Below are positions 54,577-63,110 of a stretch of 64,000 bases of DNA, in pieces. Each line of letters opens with the position of its first letter. Positions within the stretch are counted from its first letter, which is position 1. The notes below the pieces were generated by a model. It searched no databases. It saw only the letters and a list, made by a program, of their open reading frames with translations, and was not told the origin of the DNA. The position numbers and the translations under genes were made by a program. This stretch comes from Echinicola strongylocentroti (GTDB lineage Bacteria; Bacteroidota; Bacteroidia; Cytophagales; Cyclobacteriaceae), in assembly GCF_003260975.1 (NCBI RefSeq), contig NZ_CP030041.1, positions 4,281,501 to 4,345,500 on the forward strand, in the 5' to 3' direction.

Positions 54577-55251
54577 CTACCCATAATTTCTTTCACCAAA
54601 AATGGCACTGCCGATCCGGACCATGGTGCTGCCTTCTTCTTGGGCAATTTGATAATCTCCGCTCATGCCCATGGAAAGCTCCTTTAAGGCCATTCCTTCA
54701 GGAAGGTCTTCGGTGTTTAAGCGGTCCATAAGCTGCTTGAGCCCCGCGAATTCCGCTCGGACGACATCCTCTTTGTCCGTGTTGGTGGCCATGCCCATTA
54801 GCCCGATGACACGGACATTTTCCAAAGCAGCAAACTCAGGCATTTTGATCATTTCTTGGATTTCTTCCTCGCTAAAGCCAAATTTACTTTCTTCCTTCGC
54901 AATATGTACCTGCAAAAGGCACGCGATGGTACGGTCGGCCTTTTCAGCTTGTTTGTTGATTTCTTTGAGCAGCTTAAAAGAGTCCACCCCATGGATAAGG
55001 TGGATGAATGGAGCGATGTATTTGACCTTATTGCGCTGTAAGTGGCCGATCATGTGCCAGCGGATGTCGTCGGGTAACTGGGGTTGTTTATCGACCAGCT
55101 CTTGGACCTTGTTTTCTCCAAAATGCCTCATTCCTGCATCATACGCCTCTTGGATGTCTTCTACTGGCTTGGTCTTGCTGACAGCAACCAACAAACAATC
55201 TTGCTTTTTAAATTGCTTTTTTAACTCGGATAGGTTCTCTTTTATATGCAT
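54577..55251 (-). CDS. YggS family pyridoxal-phosphate homeostasis protein
   Basis: This 224-aa protein starts at 55251 (MHIKENLSELKKQF). The PLP lysine is in LLVAVSKTKPVEDI, and HFGENKVQELVDK, WHMIGHLQRNKVK and LSMGMSGDYQIAQEEGSTMVRIGSAIFG are typical. It controls B6 vitamer levels and amino-acid pools rather than acting as a racemase. It is monocistronic. Confidence 0.94.
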   Translation of the reverse strand: MHIKENLSELKKQFKKQDCLLVAVSKTKPVEDIQEAYDAGMRHFGENKVQELVDKQPQLPDDIRWHMIGHLQRNKVKYIAPFIHLIHGVDSFKLLKEINKQAEKADRTIACLLQVHIAKEESKFGFSEEEIQEMIKMPEFAALENVRVIGLMGMATNTDKEDVVRAEFAGLKQLMDRLNTEDLPEGMALKELSMGMSGDYQIAQEEGSTMVRIGSAIFGERNYG

Positions 55252-55447
55252 TCCGTTATTTTTATGCTTGAAAGCTGGACAGTCACTTGTCGCGGCCAAT
55301 TACCATCGGTATCCAAAGATAGTAGGGAAGAGGGCTATTGGCAAATTATAAAGGTGGAGTAGAGCGGGGAAAGTGTTTAAAATCCGGAATAATCATAACA
55401 GAAATCAGATCATCGACTACTACATAAGATATTGAAGCGTAAAAAAC

Positions 55448-56986
55448 ATGGCTATACTAGGCACATTGCTAAAGAAAGGGATCAGACTACGGGAATCCCT
55501 CGAGCAGGAATACAGCTCTCCACTGGAACTTCAAAAGCAGGAATTGAAAAAACTGCTCATTACGGCCAGCAAAACCCAAATGGCCGAAAAATATGAATTC
55601 AAGGCCATACTTTCACAGTTTCCCAAGGCAGGAGATGATTTTTATAGGGCATATTCGGAGAGGGTACCTATTTATGATTATGACAAAATCTACGAAGAGT
55701 GGTGGCATAAGCTTCAAGAGGGACAAAAAAACGTCACTTGGCCCAAAGCCATCAAGTATTTTGCCTTGAGCTCAGGGACCTCGGGGAGTGCTTCCAAGTA
55801 CATTCCCATTACCAAGGAGATGGTGAAGGCTATCCGTAAGACCGGGGTAAGGCAGCTGCTGACACTTTCCAAATATGACCTGCCTTCCAAGTTGTTTAAC
55901 AAAGGTATCCTGATGCTGGGTGGTAGTACTGACCTGGAGTTTAACGGGACCTATTTTGCCGGTGACCTCAGTGGGATTACAGCCGGAAATCTGCCCATTT
56001 GGTTTCAGCGCTTTTATAAGCCTGGCCAAGAAATAGCCCGCAACAAAAACTGGGGAGAGAAGCTAGAGCAGATCGTGGAGAATGCACCAAAATGGGATAT
56101 TGGCATCATCGTGGGCGTACCGGCTTGGTTGCAGATTTTGATCGAAAAGATCATCGACAGGTACCAAGTGGATACCATTCATGATATATGGCCAAACCTG
56201 ACCATTTTTGTTCACGGCGGAGTGTCCTTCGAGCCCTATAAAAAAGGCTTCGAAAAACTACTGGCCAAACCATTGATTTACCTGGAGACTTACTTGGCAA
56301 GTGAGGGCTTTTTGGCCTTTCAGGCATTGCCAGACCGTAGTTCCATGCGATTGGTGCTGAACAATGGCATCTTTTACGAGTTTGTGCCTTTCAATGGACT
56401 TTACTTTGATGAGAACAGCGAGTTGAGAAGTGGCGTACAGCCTTTGAAGATCGATGAGGTGGAGGAAGGGGTGGATTATGCCATTTTGATCTCCACTTGT
56501 GCCGGGGCTTGGCGGTACATGATCGGCGATGTGATCAGGTTTGTCTCATTGGCAGCTAGTGAAATAGTGATTACGGGCAGGACGAAGCATTTTTTGAGCC
56601 TTTGCGGTGAGCACTTGTCTGTGGATAATATGAACAAGGCCGTGAAAATGGCCGAGGACGAGCTGAATATTCATATTCGGGAATTTACTGTTTTGGGCGT
56701 GCCTCATGGGACTTTGTTTGCCCATCGGTGGTTTATTGGTACAGATGACGAAGTGGATAGCGATCAGCTGTGTGCCGTGATTGACAATAACCTCAAAATG
56801 CTTAACGATGATTATGTGACCGAGCGAAAGCACGCGTTAAAGGAAGTCAGGCTGGATGTTCTGCCCTCTGCGGTATTTTATGACTGGATGCGCGAGCAGG
56901 GCAAAGAAGGAGGACAGCATAAGTTTCCTCGGGTACTGAAAGGCCCCAGAATGGAGGCTTGGCTGGAGTTTTTGGAAAAACAATAG
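55448..56986 (+). CDS. GH3 auxin-responsive-promoter family protein
   Basis: This 512-aa protein belongs to the GH3 acyl-adenylate superfamily, best known as plant amino-acid conjugases. Seen motifs include SSGTSGSASKYIPIT (phosphate-binding loop), YLETYLASEG (acceptor-side) and YMIGDVIRF. Bacterial members are common in Bacteroidetes, but their substrate is not established. It is 4 bp from the LysE gene, so the two are probably co-transcribed. An export partner for its product is possible. Confidence 0.9.
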   Translation: MAILGTLLKKGIRLRESLEQEYSSPLELQKQELKKLLITASKTQMAEKYEFKAILSQFPKAGDDFYRAYSERVPIYDYDKIYEEWWHKLQEGQKNVTWPKAIKYFALSSGTSGSASKYIPITKEMVKAIRKTGVRQLLTLSKYDLPSKLFNKGILMLGGSTDLEFNGTYFAGDLSGITAGNLPIWFQRFYKPGQEIARNKNWGEKLEQIVENAPKWDIGIIVGVPAWLQILIEKIIDRYQVDTIHDIWPNLTIFVHGGVSFEPYKKGFEKLLAKPLIYLETYLASEGFLAFQALPDRSSMRLVLNNGIFYEFVPFNGLYFDENSELRSGVQPLKIDEVEEGVDYAILISTCAGAWRYMIGDVIRFVSLAASEIVITGRTKHFLSLCGEHLSVDNMNKAVKMAEDELNIHIREFTVLGVPHGTLFAHRWFIGTDDEVDSDQLCAVIDNNLKMLNDDYVTERKHALKEVRLDVLPSAVFYDWMREQGKEGGQHKFPRVLKGPRMEAWLEFLEKQ

Positions 56987-56990
56987 TCCA

Positions 56991-57620
56991 ATGGGGGGTT
57001 CACTGGTAGAAGGAATAGGCATGGGGTTGGTGCTGAGTTTGATCATTGGCCCCGTCTTTTTTGCGCTCATTCAGAACAGCATCGAGCATGGTTTCAGGAT
57101 CTCGATGTTTATGGCTCTGGGAATTTTACTGAGCGATACCGTCTATGTGGTGATTTCCTATTTTGGCGTAAGCTTTTTGACCAATAACCCAGCGTTTAAG
57201 GCAGGGCTTGGGTATGTGGGCGGGGCGATCATGATAGGCTTTGGATTGGCCAGTTTTTTTAAGAAAGGAGTTTCCAGACCAAATTCAGGGGGAGTATCAC
57301 AAAAGACACCTCCCCGTCGTAGAAAGGGCTTTTTAAAAGGGCTTAGCCTAAATGGTGTGAACCCTTTTGTGCTGCTTTTTTGGATCTCTATCGCAGGGGT
57401 GGTGCAGCTGAAAAAGCGGTATGGCCCAGGTGATGTTTTTGTGTTTTATGTGGGCATGCTGCTGACGGTGTTCAGTGTTGATTTGCTCAAAGTTTATATT
57501 GCCAAAAGGCTGAGTAAATTCATCACACCCAGGCTAATGATGCATATGAACAGGGCGGTAGGTGTGATATTGGTGGTTTTTGGGATTCGGTTACTTTGGT
57601 ATGCGGTGAGCAAGTCCTGA
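56991..57620 (+). CDS. LysE family translocator
   Basis: This 209-aa protein has six hydrophobic helices and the LysE/RhtB pattern GMGLVLSLIIGPVFFALIQNSIEHGF and LNGVNPFVLLFWISIAG. It exports amino acids or small metabolites. It begins 4 bp after the GH3 gene and may export that enzyme's product (inference from context). Confidence 0.9.
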   Translation: MGGSLVEGIGMGLVLSLIIGPVFFALIQNSIEHGFRISMFMALGILLSDTVYVVISYFGVSFLTNNPAFKAGLGYVGGAIMIGFGLASFFKKGVSRPNSGGVSQKTPPRRRKGFLKGLSLNGVNPFVLLFWISIAGVVQLKKRYGPGDVFVFYVGMLLTVFSVDLLKVYIAKRLSKFITPRLMMHMNRAVGVILVVFGIRLLWYAVSKS

Positions 57621-57711
57621 TAAACGTGAGATGGCATAGGACGGAGGAACTTTTTTGGTGACAAGTTCGTAAGATAGGCATAAATATTTATGTATATTAA
57701 CATAATTTATT

Positions 57712-57900
57712 ATGCGTACGACATTGGATATACCTGAAAAACTCATTCGTGAAGCAATGGAACTTACTGGTGCCCGGACCAAAAGTCAATTGATAAGAGA
57801 GGCCTTGGAAGCCCAAGTGCAGCAAATAAAAAGGAAAAGGTTGTTGACTTTTAAAGGGGCTATCGACTTGGATTCGGTAAGAAAGAGAAAAGATGGATAG
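57712..57900 (+). CDS. VapB-type antitoxin
   Basis: This 62-aa protein has a ribbon-helix-helix-like N-terminus (MRTTLDIPEKLIREAMELTG, then RTKSQLIREALEAQ) and a basic C-terminus that should wrap the toxin. It overlaps the PIN toxin gene by 8 bp, as is normal for VapBC. It likely represses its own promoter. Confidence 0.9.
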   Translation: MRTTLDIPEKLIREAMELTGARTKSQLIREALEAQVQQIKRKRLLTFKGAIDLDSVRKRKDG

Positions 57901-58285
57901 GTATATGGTGTTGGTGGACAGCTCCGTTTGGATCGATTATTTTAAAAAAGGAGAAAATAGGCTTTTGGATAATCTGATTGAAGAGGATTTGGTATGTACT
58001 AACGAGTTAATACTGACGGAGCTTGGGCCTTTTCTGAATCACCGCGGAAGAACCGATATCTGGGATAGTTTACAAGCTCTTCCAGTCATTCCATTGAATA
58101 TCGATTGGGAGCTGATTAGAAGATACCAATCGATCAACTTACAGAATGGGATAAACAAAGTAGGTATTCCTGATCTCATTATTCTACAACAGGTCATTGA
58201 AGAAAAAATCACCATGTTTAGCTTCGATGAGCACTTTAAGCTAATGGCCCGGTTACTGACTTTTGAACTTATCGATGCTGTATGA
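57893..58285 (+). CDS. VapC-type PIN-domain RNase toxin
   Basis: This 130-aa protein has the PIN motif VLVDSSVWIDYFK (first Asp), NELILTELG (Glu), KVGIPDLIILQQ (Asp) and FSFDEHFKLMA (last Asp). These four acidic sites bind Mg and cut RNA, often tRNA. It overlaps vapB. A hairpin terminator follows at 58357-58378. Confidence 0.92.
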   Translation: MDRYMVLVDSSVWIDYFKKGENRLLDNLIEEDLVCTNELILTELGPFLNHRGRTDIWDSLQALPVIPLNIDWELIRRYQSINLQNGINKVGIPDLIILQQVIEEKITMFSFDEHFKLMARLLTFELIDAV

Positions 58286-58356
58286 GTTGCAAGGTGTTTC
58301 TTCTGAGAATGTGAAAATTAGTTAGGTAACAGTAATTATTTTCAGTGGAAAACTGT

Positions 58357-58378
58357 GCTCTTTTCAAGAGCCTTTTTA
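58357..58378 (+). terminator. Terminator after vapC
   Basis: GCTCTT-TTC-AAGAGC followed by C and five T. Confidence 0.75.
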
Positions 58379-58414
58379 AAATACATTAAAAGTCTGAAGA
58401 CTTTTTTGAGTTTG

Positions 58415-58438
58415 GGTCCAAGTCTCCAGACTTGGACC
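58415..58438. repeat. Perfect 11-bp palindrome
   Basis: GGTCCAAGTCT and AGACTTGGACC are separated by CC. No T run follows. Confidence 0.55.
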
Positions 58439-58551
58439 AATCGTGCCATGAATGCCTCGAATCAATCATGTATCCGTAGGTGCATCACTTCATCATTTCC
58501 TCCTACGATTCCATAGCAATTAAGTAATAATTCAGTGGTTTTAGTTGTTTT

Positions 58552-58616
58552 TCACCCTGTTTTTAACGGAGGTAGTTTTCTAAATTACGGAGACTATTTT
58601 TAGTTAAACAGGGTGA
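58552..58616 (+). promoter_or_regulatory. Attenuator-like inverted repeat before glycosyltransferase gene
   Basis: TCACCCTGTTT (58552-58562) and AAACAGGGTGA (58606-58616) are perfect complements, followed by six T and then the ATG at 58623. The 43-nt loop holds two imperfect direct repeats (ACGGAGGTAGTTTT and ACGGAGACTATTTT, 22 bp apart). It fits a conditional terminator or a regulator site controlling entry into the island. Confidence 0.5.
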
Positions 58617-58622
58617 TTTTTT

Positions 58623-60023
58623 ATGGATAAAGAAAGAAGTGTTTTTGAACTAAAAATGCAAAACAGCGGAGGGTCAAAAAAAGATAGAAAAACCGTTTTG
58701 CTTGACCCTTTTCCTGCCATGGGGCATGTAAATGCCTTTTTGAATCTGGCTGAATGGTTGCGCAGGCAGGGATTTAGTCCCGTGTTTCTCATCAGTTATG
58801 AATATGAGGAAAAAGTAAGGCAGGCTGGTTTTGACTACTATGTCGTGACTCCGATACTATTGATCCCAGCCAAATACGAAATAAAGCAGGAAGGGGTATT
58901 TAGGTTTTTTCTGGATAACCTCTATAAAGGACGGGAATACTCCGGGAAGGCGTTTAGGGAAAAAGCTGAAGATACCTACGCTAAGGTTTTTAGGGTAGAG
59001 GACTGCAAACTGGTGTTGCTTGACATCCATTATAAAGCAAAAGCCTTGTTTTACCATTTTAAAGGGATCGAAGTAATACAAATATCCACAGCGATGCTTC
59101 CTTTCAGGCATCTGGGTTCTCCTCCTTTTCAGTCCAGCTTTGTCCCTTATTTGGGATGGTTTTCCGCCTTAAGAGTATCGGTTTTGTGGGCAATGAATAG
59201 GGTGAAACGGGATTTTCGAAATTCGATAGATTATATCTTAAGTTTGGGACAGACAGATCTGAATATCATGTTAAAGACCTACGCCCAGCGCAAATATACA
59301 TTTGAACGCAATAGGGCGCTGGGTTGGGGAATAAGCGGGGTTCCAACAGTGGCTACCTATCCCAAGGCGTTTGATTTGGTGGATTTTAGTAAAAGAGGTG
59401 ATGTCTTTTATTTGGATGAATTGCCTTGTCCTGCTGGGATGGGACTTGGCGACCCTCGGCTTGTAAGTATTGTGACACTTAAAAAGATTGAAGGGAAGTG
59501 TTTGGTCTACTGTTCGTTGGGTACGGTGACAAAGGAGTTTCAGCGTGATTGTGAGCGTTTTTTCAATAAAGTCCTTGACGTTGCCAAAGCAAAGACCAAG
59601 TTACATTTTATACTGAATATAGGCCAGCACTTCGATGTCCATAAGCTCGATGATTTACCTGATAATGTGTCGGTATTTGATCGGGTGGAGCAGCACCGGC
59701 TACTGAAGGAAGTGGATGTGATGATCAACCACGGCGGGATCAATTCCATCAAAGAGTGTATTGTTAATGAGGTGCCCATGCTTGTTTATCCACTGTCGCC
59801 ATATTGGGACCAGCCAGGGTGTGCAGCCAGGGTAGTGAAGTGCGGTTTGGGGCTCAAGGGAAATATTCGCAAAGATAGTTCCCGACAGCTCTTGGGTAAA
59901 CTGGATACCCTATTCCGAAACCTTCACCTGTATCGTTCGAATATCAGGACTTTCCTTGGGCAGGTAGATCAAGATAAAAGTGAAAGTGTCAACAGGTTAA
60001 TTGACCTGTTAAATGATGAATAA
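58623..60023 (+). CDS. GT1-like (UGT/MGT family) glycosyltransferase
   Basis: This 466-aa GT-B enzyme has an N-terminal acceptor domain (LLDPFPAMGHVNAFLNLAEWLRRQGF) and a C-terminal nucleotide-sugar domain with NHGGINSIKECIVNEVPML and YPLSPYWDQPGCAARV (HGG...DQP as in macrolide or plant-type UGTs). It lies 22 bp upstream of the ABC exporter, probably in one operon. The acceptor may be a peptide, lipid or small molecule. Its place in a bacteriocin-like island suggests glycosylated product or self-protection, but this is inference. Confidence 0.9.
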   Translation: MDKERSVFELKMQNSGGSKKDRKTVLLDPFPAMGHVNAFLNLAEWLRRQGFSPVFLISYEYEEKVRQAGFDYYVVTPILLIPAKYEIKQEGVFRFFLDNLYKGREYSGKAFREKAEDTYAKVFRVEDCKLVLLDIHYKAKALFYHFKGIEVIQISTAMLPFRHLGSPPFQSSFVPYLGWFSALRVSVLWAMNRVKRDFRNSIDYILSLGQTDLNIMLKTYAQRKYTFERNRALGWGISGVPTVATYPKAFDLVDFSKRGDVFYLDELPCPAGMGLGDPRLVSIVTLKKIEGKCLVYCSLGTVTKEFQRDCERFFNKVLDVAKAKTKLHFILNIGQHFDVHKLDDLPDNVSVFDRVEQHRLLKEVDVMINHGGINSIKECIVNEVPMLVYPLSPYWDQPGCAARVVKCGLGLKGNIRKDSSRQLLGKLDTLFRNLHLYRSNIRTFLGQVDQDKSESVNRLIDLLNDE

Positions 60024-60045
60024 AAGATTTTTTTAAAAACCCAAA

Positions 60046-60212
60046 ATGACAATGAAAAGAACCATTAAAGAACTACGGAAAATCCACGTCCAACAGCTGG
60101 GGAGTACTCCTGTGGACTGGCATGTCTGAGCTCCCTTTCAGCATACTATGAGGGAAGTATCTCCCAAGAGAAGCTGCGGGAATCCAGTGGTACCACGATC
60201 AATGGAACCACT
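60046..60212 (+). pseudogene. Out-of-frame N-terminal C39 peptidase portion of the exporter
   Basis: An ATG at 60046 opens MTMKRTIKELRKIHVQQLGS, then runs to a TGA at 60127-60129. Shifting by one base near 60107-60110 restores CGLACLSSLSAYYEG, the C39 Cys motif, in frame with the downstream transporter. The usual context would be ...D-C-G-x-A-C-L with one more base before the Cys codon (60111). So a single missing base separates start and catalytic Cys from the rest. It could be true decay, recoding, or a base-call error. Confidence 0.8.
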
Positions 60213-62249
60213 ATGCTGGGGCTTTTACAGGCAGCCGAGAAAATTGGCTTTGAAGCAAAGGGCTTTGAGGCAGGTATTGACCACCTCAAGGAGCTTTCCG
60301 ATCCAGTGATCCTCCATGTGGTGGTGGAAGGCAAGCAGGAACATTTTGTGATAAGTTATGGGTTTTTGGAAGGCCGTTTTGTGTTAGGAGATCCTGCCAA
60401 GGGCATCTTGATGTATTCTGAAAATGAGTTGGCGGCGGTTTGGCAATCCAAGACCTTGTTGACGGTCACACCAGGAGTGAATTTCCAAACCCATAAGACT
60501 GACAAAACGAACCGATGGAGGTGGTTTAAGGAATTGATCAAGGAGGATATTCCTATTCTTACCGTAGCCATGACCTTGGGGATACTGATGGCTCTGGCAG
60601 GATTGTCTACGGCCATTTTTTCGCAAAAGCTGATCGACGATTTTTTGCCAAACCACGAAAAGGAAAAGATAGTAGTTGGCCTCGCTGCCTTGGCTCTGCT
60701 GCTAGGCTTAAGGGCCCTATTGGGTTATATACAAGGGGTGTTTATGGCCAGGCAGGGAAAGGAACTTAATATTCGGCTAGTAAAATCCTTTGTCCAAAAG
60801 ATCATTCGCCTGCCGATACCTGTCCTGAACGGTTACAGTACGGGCGACCTGGTGGCAAGGATGAATGATTCGATGCGAATCCGAAGGACGGTGGCCCTCC
60901 TGACCGGAAATGTTGCGATCAATGTCCTAGTGGTGTTGGTTTCCCTCGGGTATATTTTGCACCTCTCTTGGCCCGTTGGGCTGGTCTGTCTGATAGGCTT
61001 GGTTTTCTTTACAGTAGTGGGCATCCGCTTCCATAAGCCTATATTATCGTTTCAAAAACAAGTAATGGAGGCACACAGCCAAAATGAAGCCCAGTACCTG
61101 GAATCCCTAACAGGAATTCATACCGTGAGATCCTATGGCAAGGAGGAGGTATTTCAGGATCGGGTCAATATGGTCTATGGACTGTACCAAGGCAAAAGCT
61201 ATGATTTGGCCATTGTGGCAAATAAATTTGGCTTTTTTACCCAACTCGTATCAGCAGTATTCCTAAGCTTGATGTTTGCATTGGGAGTGTGGATGATTTT
61301 GGAAGAACACCTATTGCTCGGCGAGCTGATGGCCGTATTGGCTGTAGGGGGAGGCATCATTCCCGGTGCGGCCTCCCTGATCATCGCCAATATCCAACTT
61401 CAGGAAGCTAAGGTGGCTTTTGACAGGCTTTACGAGATAGCCTCTCTGGAAAAGGAAAACCCAGGAAGGGATACGGGCATGAAGGGAATTCATTTGGGAG
61501 AGCAGGGAAATAAACTGGCCATGGAGAACGTATCCTTTAGGTTTGCCGGACAGCGTACTATTTTGTCTGATGTGAATTTTTCCCTGGATCAGGGGAGAAT
61601 GGTCGCACTATTTGGGCAAGTAGGCTCGGGGAAAACGACACTGGTCAATTTGTTACAGGGATTTTATACACCAGAAAAGGGATGCCTTAAGATAGGGGAC
61701 AAAACCATGGATAATTGGCTTCTTGCGAACTGGAGAAAGCAGCTGGCGGTAGTATCCCAGACCGAAAAGGTCTTTAATACTACGATACTGGACAATATCT
61801 GCCTGAGCCATGATGCTGAAGAATGGCGACGTTGCGGGGAGTTTTTAAACCAGAGTGGACTGGAAAGGTTTTTTGGGCAGTTTGATCAAGGGGTGATGAG
61901 CCTATGTGGAGAAAATGGCCAAAACCTCAGTGGAGGCCAGCGGCAGCTGGTGGCCATCGCACGGGCCCTTTATAAGCAACCAATGTTTCTGGTGCTGGAC
62001 GAAGCCACTTCGGCGATGGATTTCGATACGGAGCGGCAGCTATTGCTGCTGCTGAAAAGAGCCATGTACGGCCATGGGATGGGGGTAATGCTGGTCACCC
62101 ACCGGGTAGGGCTGGCAAAGCAAGCGGACAGGATACTGATCCTCAAACAAGGAAGCATTACCGGAGAGGGAGCCCATGAAGCACTCGTCCGGGGAAATAA
62201 CGAATATGCAGAAGCCTATCAACAGATCATCAGCGAAACCACTAAATAA
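60213..62249 (+). CDS. Peptidase-C39-type ABC exporter, main open frame (peptidase Cys out of frame upstream)
   Basis: From the first in-frame ATG the product is 678 aa. It keeps the rest of the C39 domain with the catalytic His (EHFVI, H44) and Asp (GDP, D60). About six transmembrane helices (100-400) come next, then an ATPase domain with Walker A GQVGSGKTT (about 468-476), signature LSGGQRQLVAIARAL (about 572) and Walker B FLVLDEATSAMD (about 592). C39 transporters remove double-Gly leaders during export. As read, the Cys is missing from this frame, so the peptidase should be dead. It is followed 7 bp later by the HTH gene. Confidence 0.9.
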   Translation: MLGLLQAAEKIGFEAKGFEAGIDHLKELSDPVILHVVVEGKQEHFVISYGFLEGRFVLGDPAKGILMYSENELAAVWQSKTLLTVTPGVNFQTHKTDKTNRWRWFKELIKEDIPILTVAMTLGILMALAGLSTAIFSQKLIDDFLPNHEKEKIVVGLAALALLLGLRALLGYIQGVFMARQGKELNIRLVKSFVQKIIRLPIPVLNGYSTGDLVARMNDSMRIRRTVALLTGNVAINVLVVLVSLGYILHLSWPVGLVCLIGLVFFTVVGIRFHKPILSFQKQVMEAHSQNEAQYLESLTGIHTVRSYGKEEVFQDRVNMVYGLYQGKSYDLAIVANKFGFFTQLVSAVFLSLMFALGVWMILEEHLLLGELMAVLAVGGGIIPGAASLIIANIQLQEAKVAFDRLYEIASLEKENPGRDTGMKGIHLGEQGNKLAMENVSFRFAGQRTILSDVNFSLDQGRMVALFGQVGSGKTTLVNLLQGFYTPEKGCLKIGDKTMDNWLLANWRKQLAVVSQTEKVFNTTILDNICLSHDAEEWRRCGEFLNQSGLERFFGQFDQGVMSLCGENGQNLSGGQRQLVAIARALYKQPMFLVLDEATSAMDFDTERQLLLLLKRAMYGHGMGVMLVTHRVGLAKQADRILILKQGSITGEGAHEALVRGNNEYAEAYQQIISETTK

Positions 62250-62256
62250 CGGTACC

Positions 62257-62469
62257 ATGGGAGGACTGAAATACTACGAAAGAACAAAGCTTCTGATAGA
62301 GCTGATCGAAAAAAAGAGGACAGGTAGTCCCAAAGACCTCGCACGGAAGCTAGGGGTAAAGGAAAGAATGGTTTACCGGATTTTGGACGACTTAAAACTT
62401 TCGGTTCAGCGAAAGATCCGATATTGTCGCGATAATAAAAGTTATGTTTTTTTGGAAAAAAATGACTGA
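62257..62469 (+). CDS. Small HTH DNA-binding protein
   Basis: This 70-aa protein from the ATG at 62257 has a helix-turn-helix (TGSPKDLARKLGVKERMVYRILDDL) and a basic wing (VQRKIRYCRDNKSYVF), like HTH_11-type small regulators. It lies 7 bp after the exporter gene and just before the peptide operator, so it likely controls the peptide cassettes. An upstream in-frame ATG at 62176 falls within the exporter gene and is less likely. Confidence 0.8.
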   Translation: MGGLKYYERTKLLIELIEKKRTGSPKDLARKLGVKERMVYRILDDLKLSVQRKIRYCRDNKSYVFLEKND

Positions 62470-62487
62470 CTGTAATGAAATGACAGT
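62465..62487 (+). promoter_or_regulatory. Operator-like repeat of main peptide cassette
   Basis: ACTGT (62469-62473) and ACAGT (62483-62487) form an inverted repeat within a sequence related to 47584-47606 and 63037-63059. It overlaps the HTH stop. The downstream 'ATAAATTG...TATCAATAAATCAAT' leader is common to all three cassettes. Confidence 0.5.
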
Positions 62488-62547
62488 GAAGTGGGTATAA
62501 ATTGGGGTTATCAATAAATCAATGTTTTACATTAAATTTTGTAAATT

Positions 62548-62757
62548 ATGAAAGAGTTAAGTTTTGAAAAAATGGAAAGAATAACAGGAGGAATGAGTGA
62601 AGATTGTGGTTGGGCAATTGCTAGTTGGACAGCTGCTACGGTTGGACTAGCAGCCTTAACAGGTGGTGTAGGGATTTTGGCTGTAACTGCTATGGCAGGT
62701 CACGGCATAGCATCCATTAGTTTTATGAGATCTTGTGGGCCAAGTGATTTCTATTAA
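62548..62757 (+). CDS. Double-glycine-leader bacteriocin-like peptide
   Basis: This 69-aa peptide has leader MKELSFEKMERITGG and a 54-aa core with two Cys (C20, C63), many Gly/Ala and a hydrophobic middle (TVGLAALTGGVGILAVTAMAG), ending CGPSDFY. This is the class II bacteriocin-type arrangement, with the C39 exporter upstream. The two Cys could form a disulfide. It overlaps no other gene; the small membrane protein follows at 62765. Confidence 0.8.
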   Translation: MKELSFEKMERITGGMSEDCGWAIASWTAATVGLAALTGGVGILAVTAMAGHGIASISFMRSCGPSDFY

Positions 62758-62764
62758 TGACTAT

Positions 62765-62944
62765 ATGAAAACACTAACCATCAATATCATTTCATATTTA
62801 GCTATCATTGTCTCAATGCTTCTTTTGATGAAAATTGATGATGTTATTCCCTATTTGGATTTTGCTTGTTTCTTAGTCATTATATTTGCAACCATCGGAT
62901 GTATCTACACAGTGATCAAATACCGTAAGTCCAGATGTTCTTAA
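62765..62944 (+). CDS. Small two-helix membrane protein (immunity-like)
   Basis: This 59-aa protein has two hydrophobic segments and a basic C-terminus KYRKSRCS. I chose ATG 62765. A GTG at 62735 would overlap the peptide gene. It is nearly identical to 47127-47306. Its position right after the peptide gene suggests immunity, though a peptide-processing role is possible. A hairpin follows at 62969-62992. Confidence 0.7.
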   Translation: MKTLTINIISYLAIIVSMLLLMKIDDVIPYLDFACFLVIIFATIGCIYTVIKYRKSRCS

Positions 62945-62968
62945 GCTGCCGAAAAACACACCTCGGTT

Positions 62969-62992
62969 GTCCCTTCAGTTGTACGGAGGGAC
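62969..62992. repeat. GTCCCT/AGGGAC hairpin after main cassette
   Basis: Same hairpin family as 47079 and 47651. It sits 25 bp past the membrane-protein stop and may act as a transcript end or a recombination site. Confidence 0.7.
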
Positions 62993-63036
62993 GCCTAAAG
63001 TTGAGCCTGCGTTACAGTTTGTTTCACAAAAAAACA

Positions 63037-63059
63037 ACTGACTGTCAGGAAATGTCAGT
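63037..63059 (+). promoter_or_regulatory. Operator-like inverted repeat of third cassette
   Basis: ACTGAC-N11-GTCAGT is identical in form to 47584-47606. The TGTCAG pair has 10-bp spacing. It precedes the broken peptide gene. Confidence 0.55.
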
Positions 63060-63110
63060 GGGTCAGATATAAATTGAGCCTATCAATAAATCAATTTTTT
63101 ACATTAAATT

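Larger units (their letters stand above)
58286..58622. other. Intergenic leader between VapC and the peptide-export island
   Basis: It contains a terminator (58357-58378), a palindrome (58415-58438) and a long 11-bp inverted repeat just before the glycosyltransferase (58552-58616). No gene is seen. Confidence 0.65.

Noticed and set aside
62176..62256. Longer start for the HTH protein at 62176
   Set aside because: That extension lies inside the exporter coding region, and the residues upstream of MGGLKYYE do not resemble an HTH protein.
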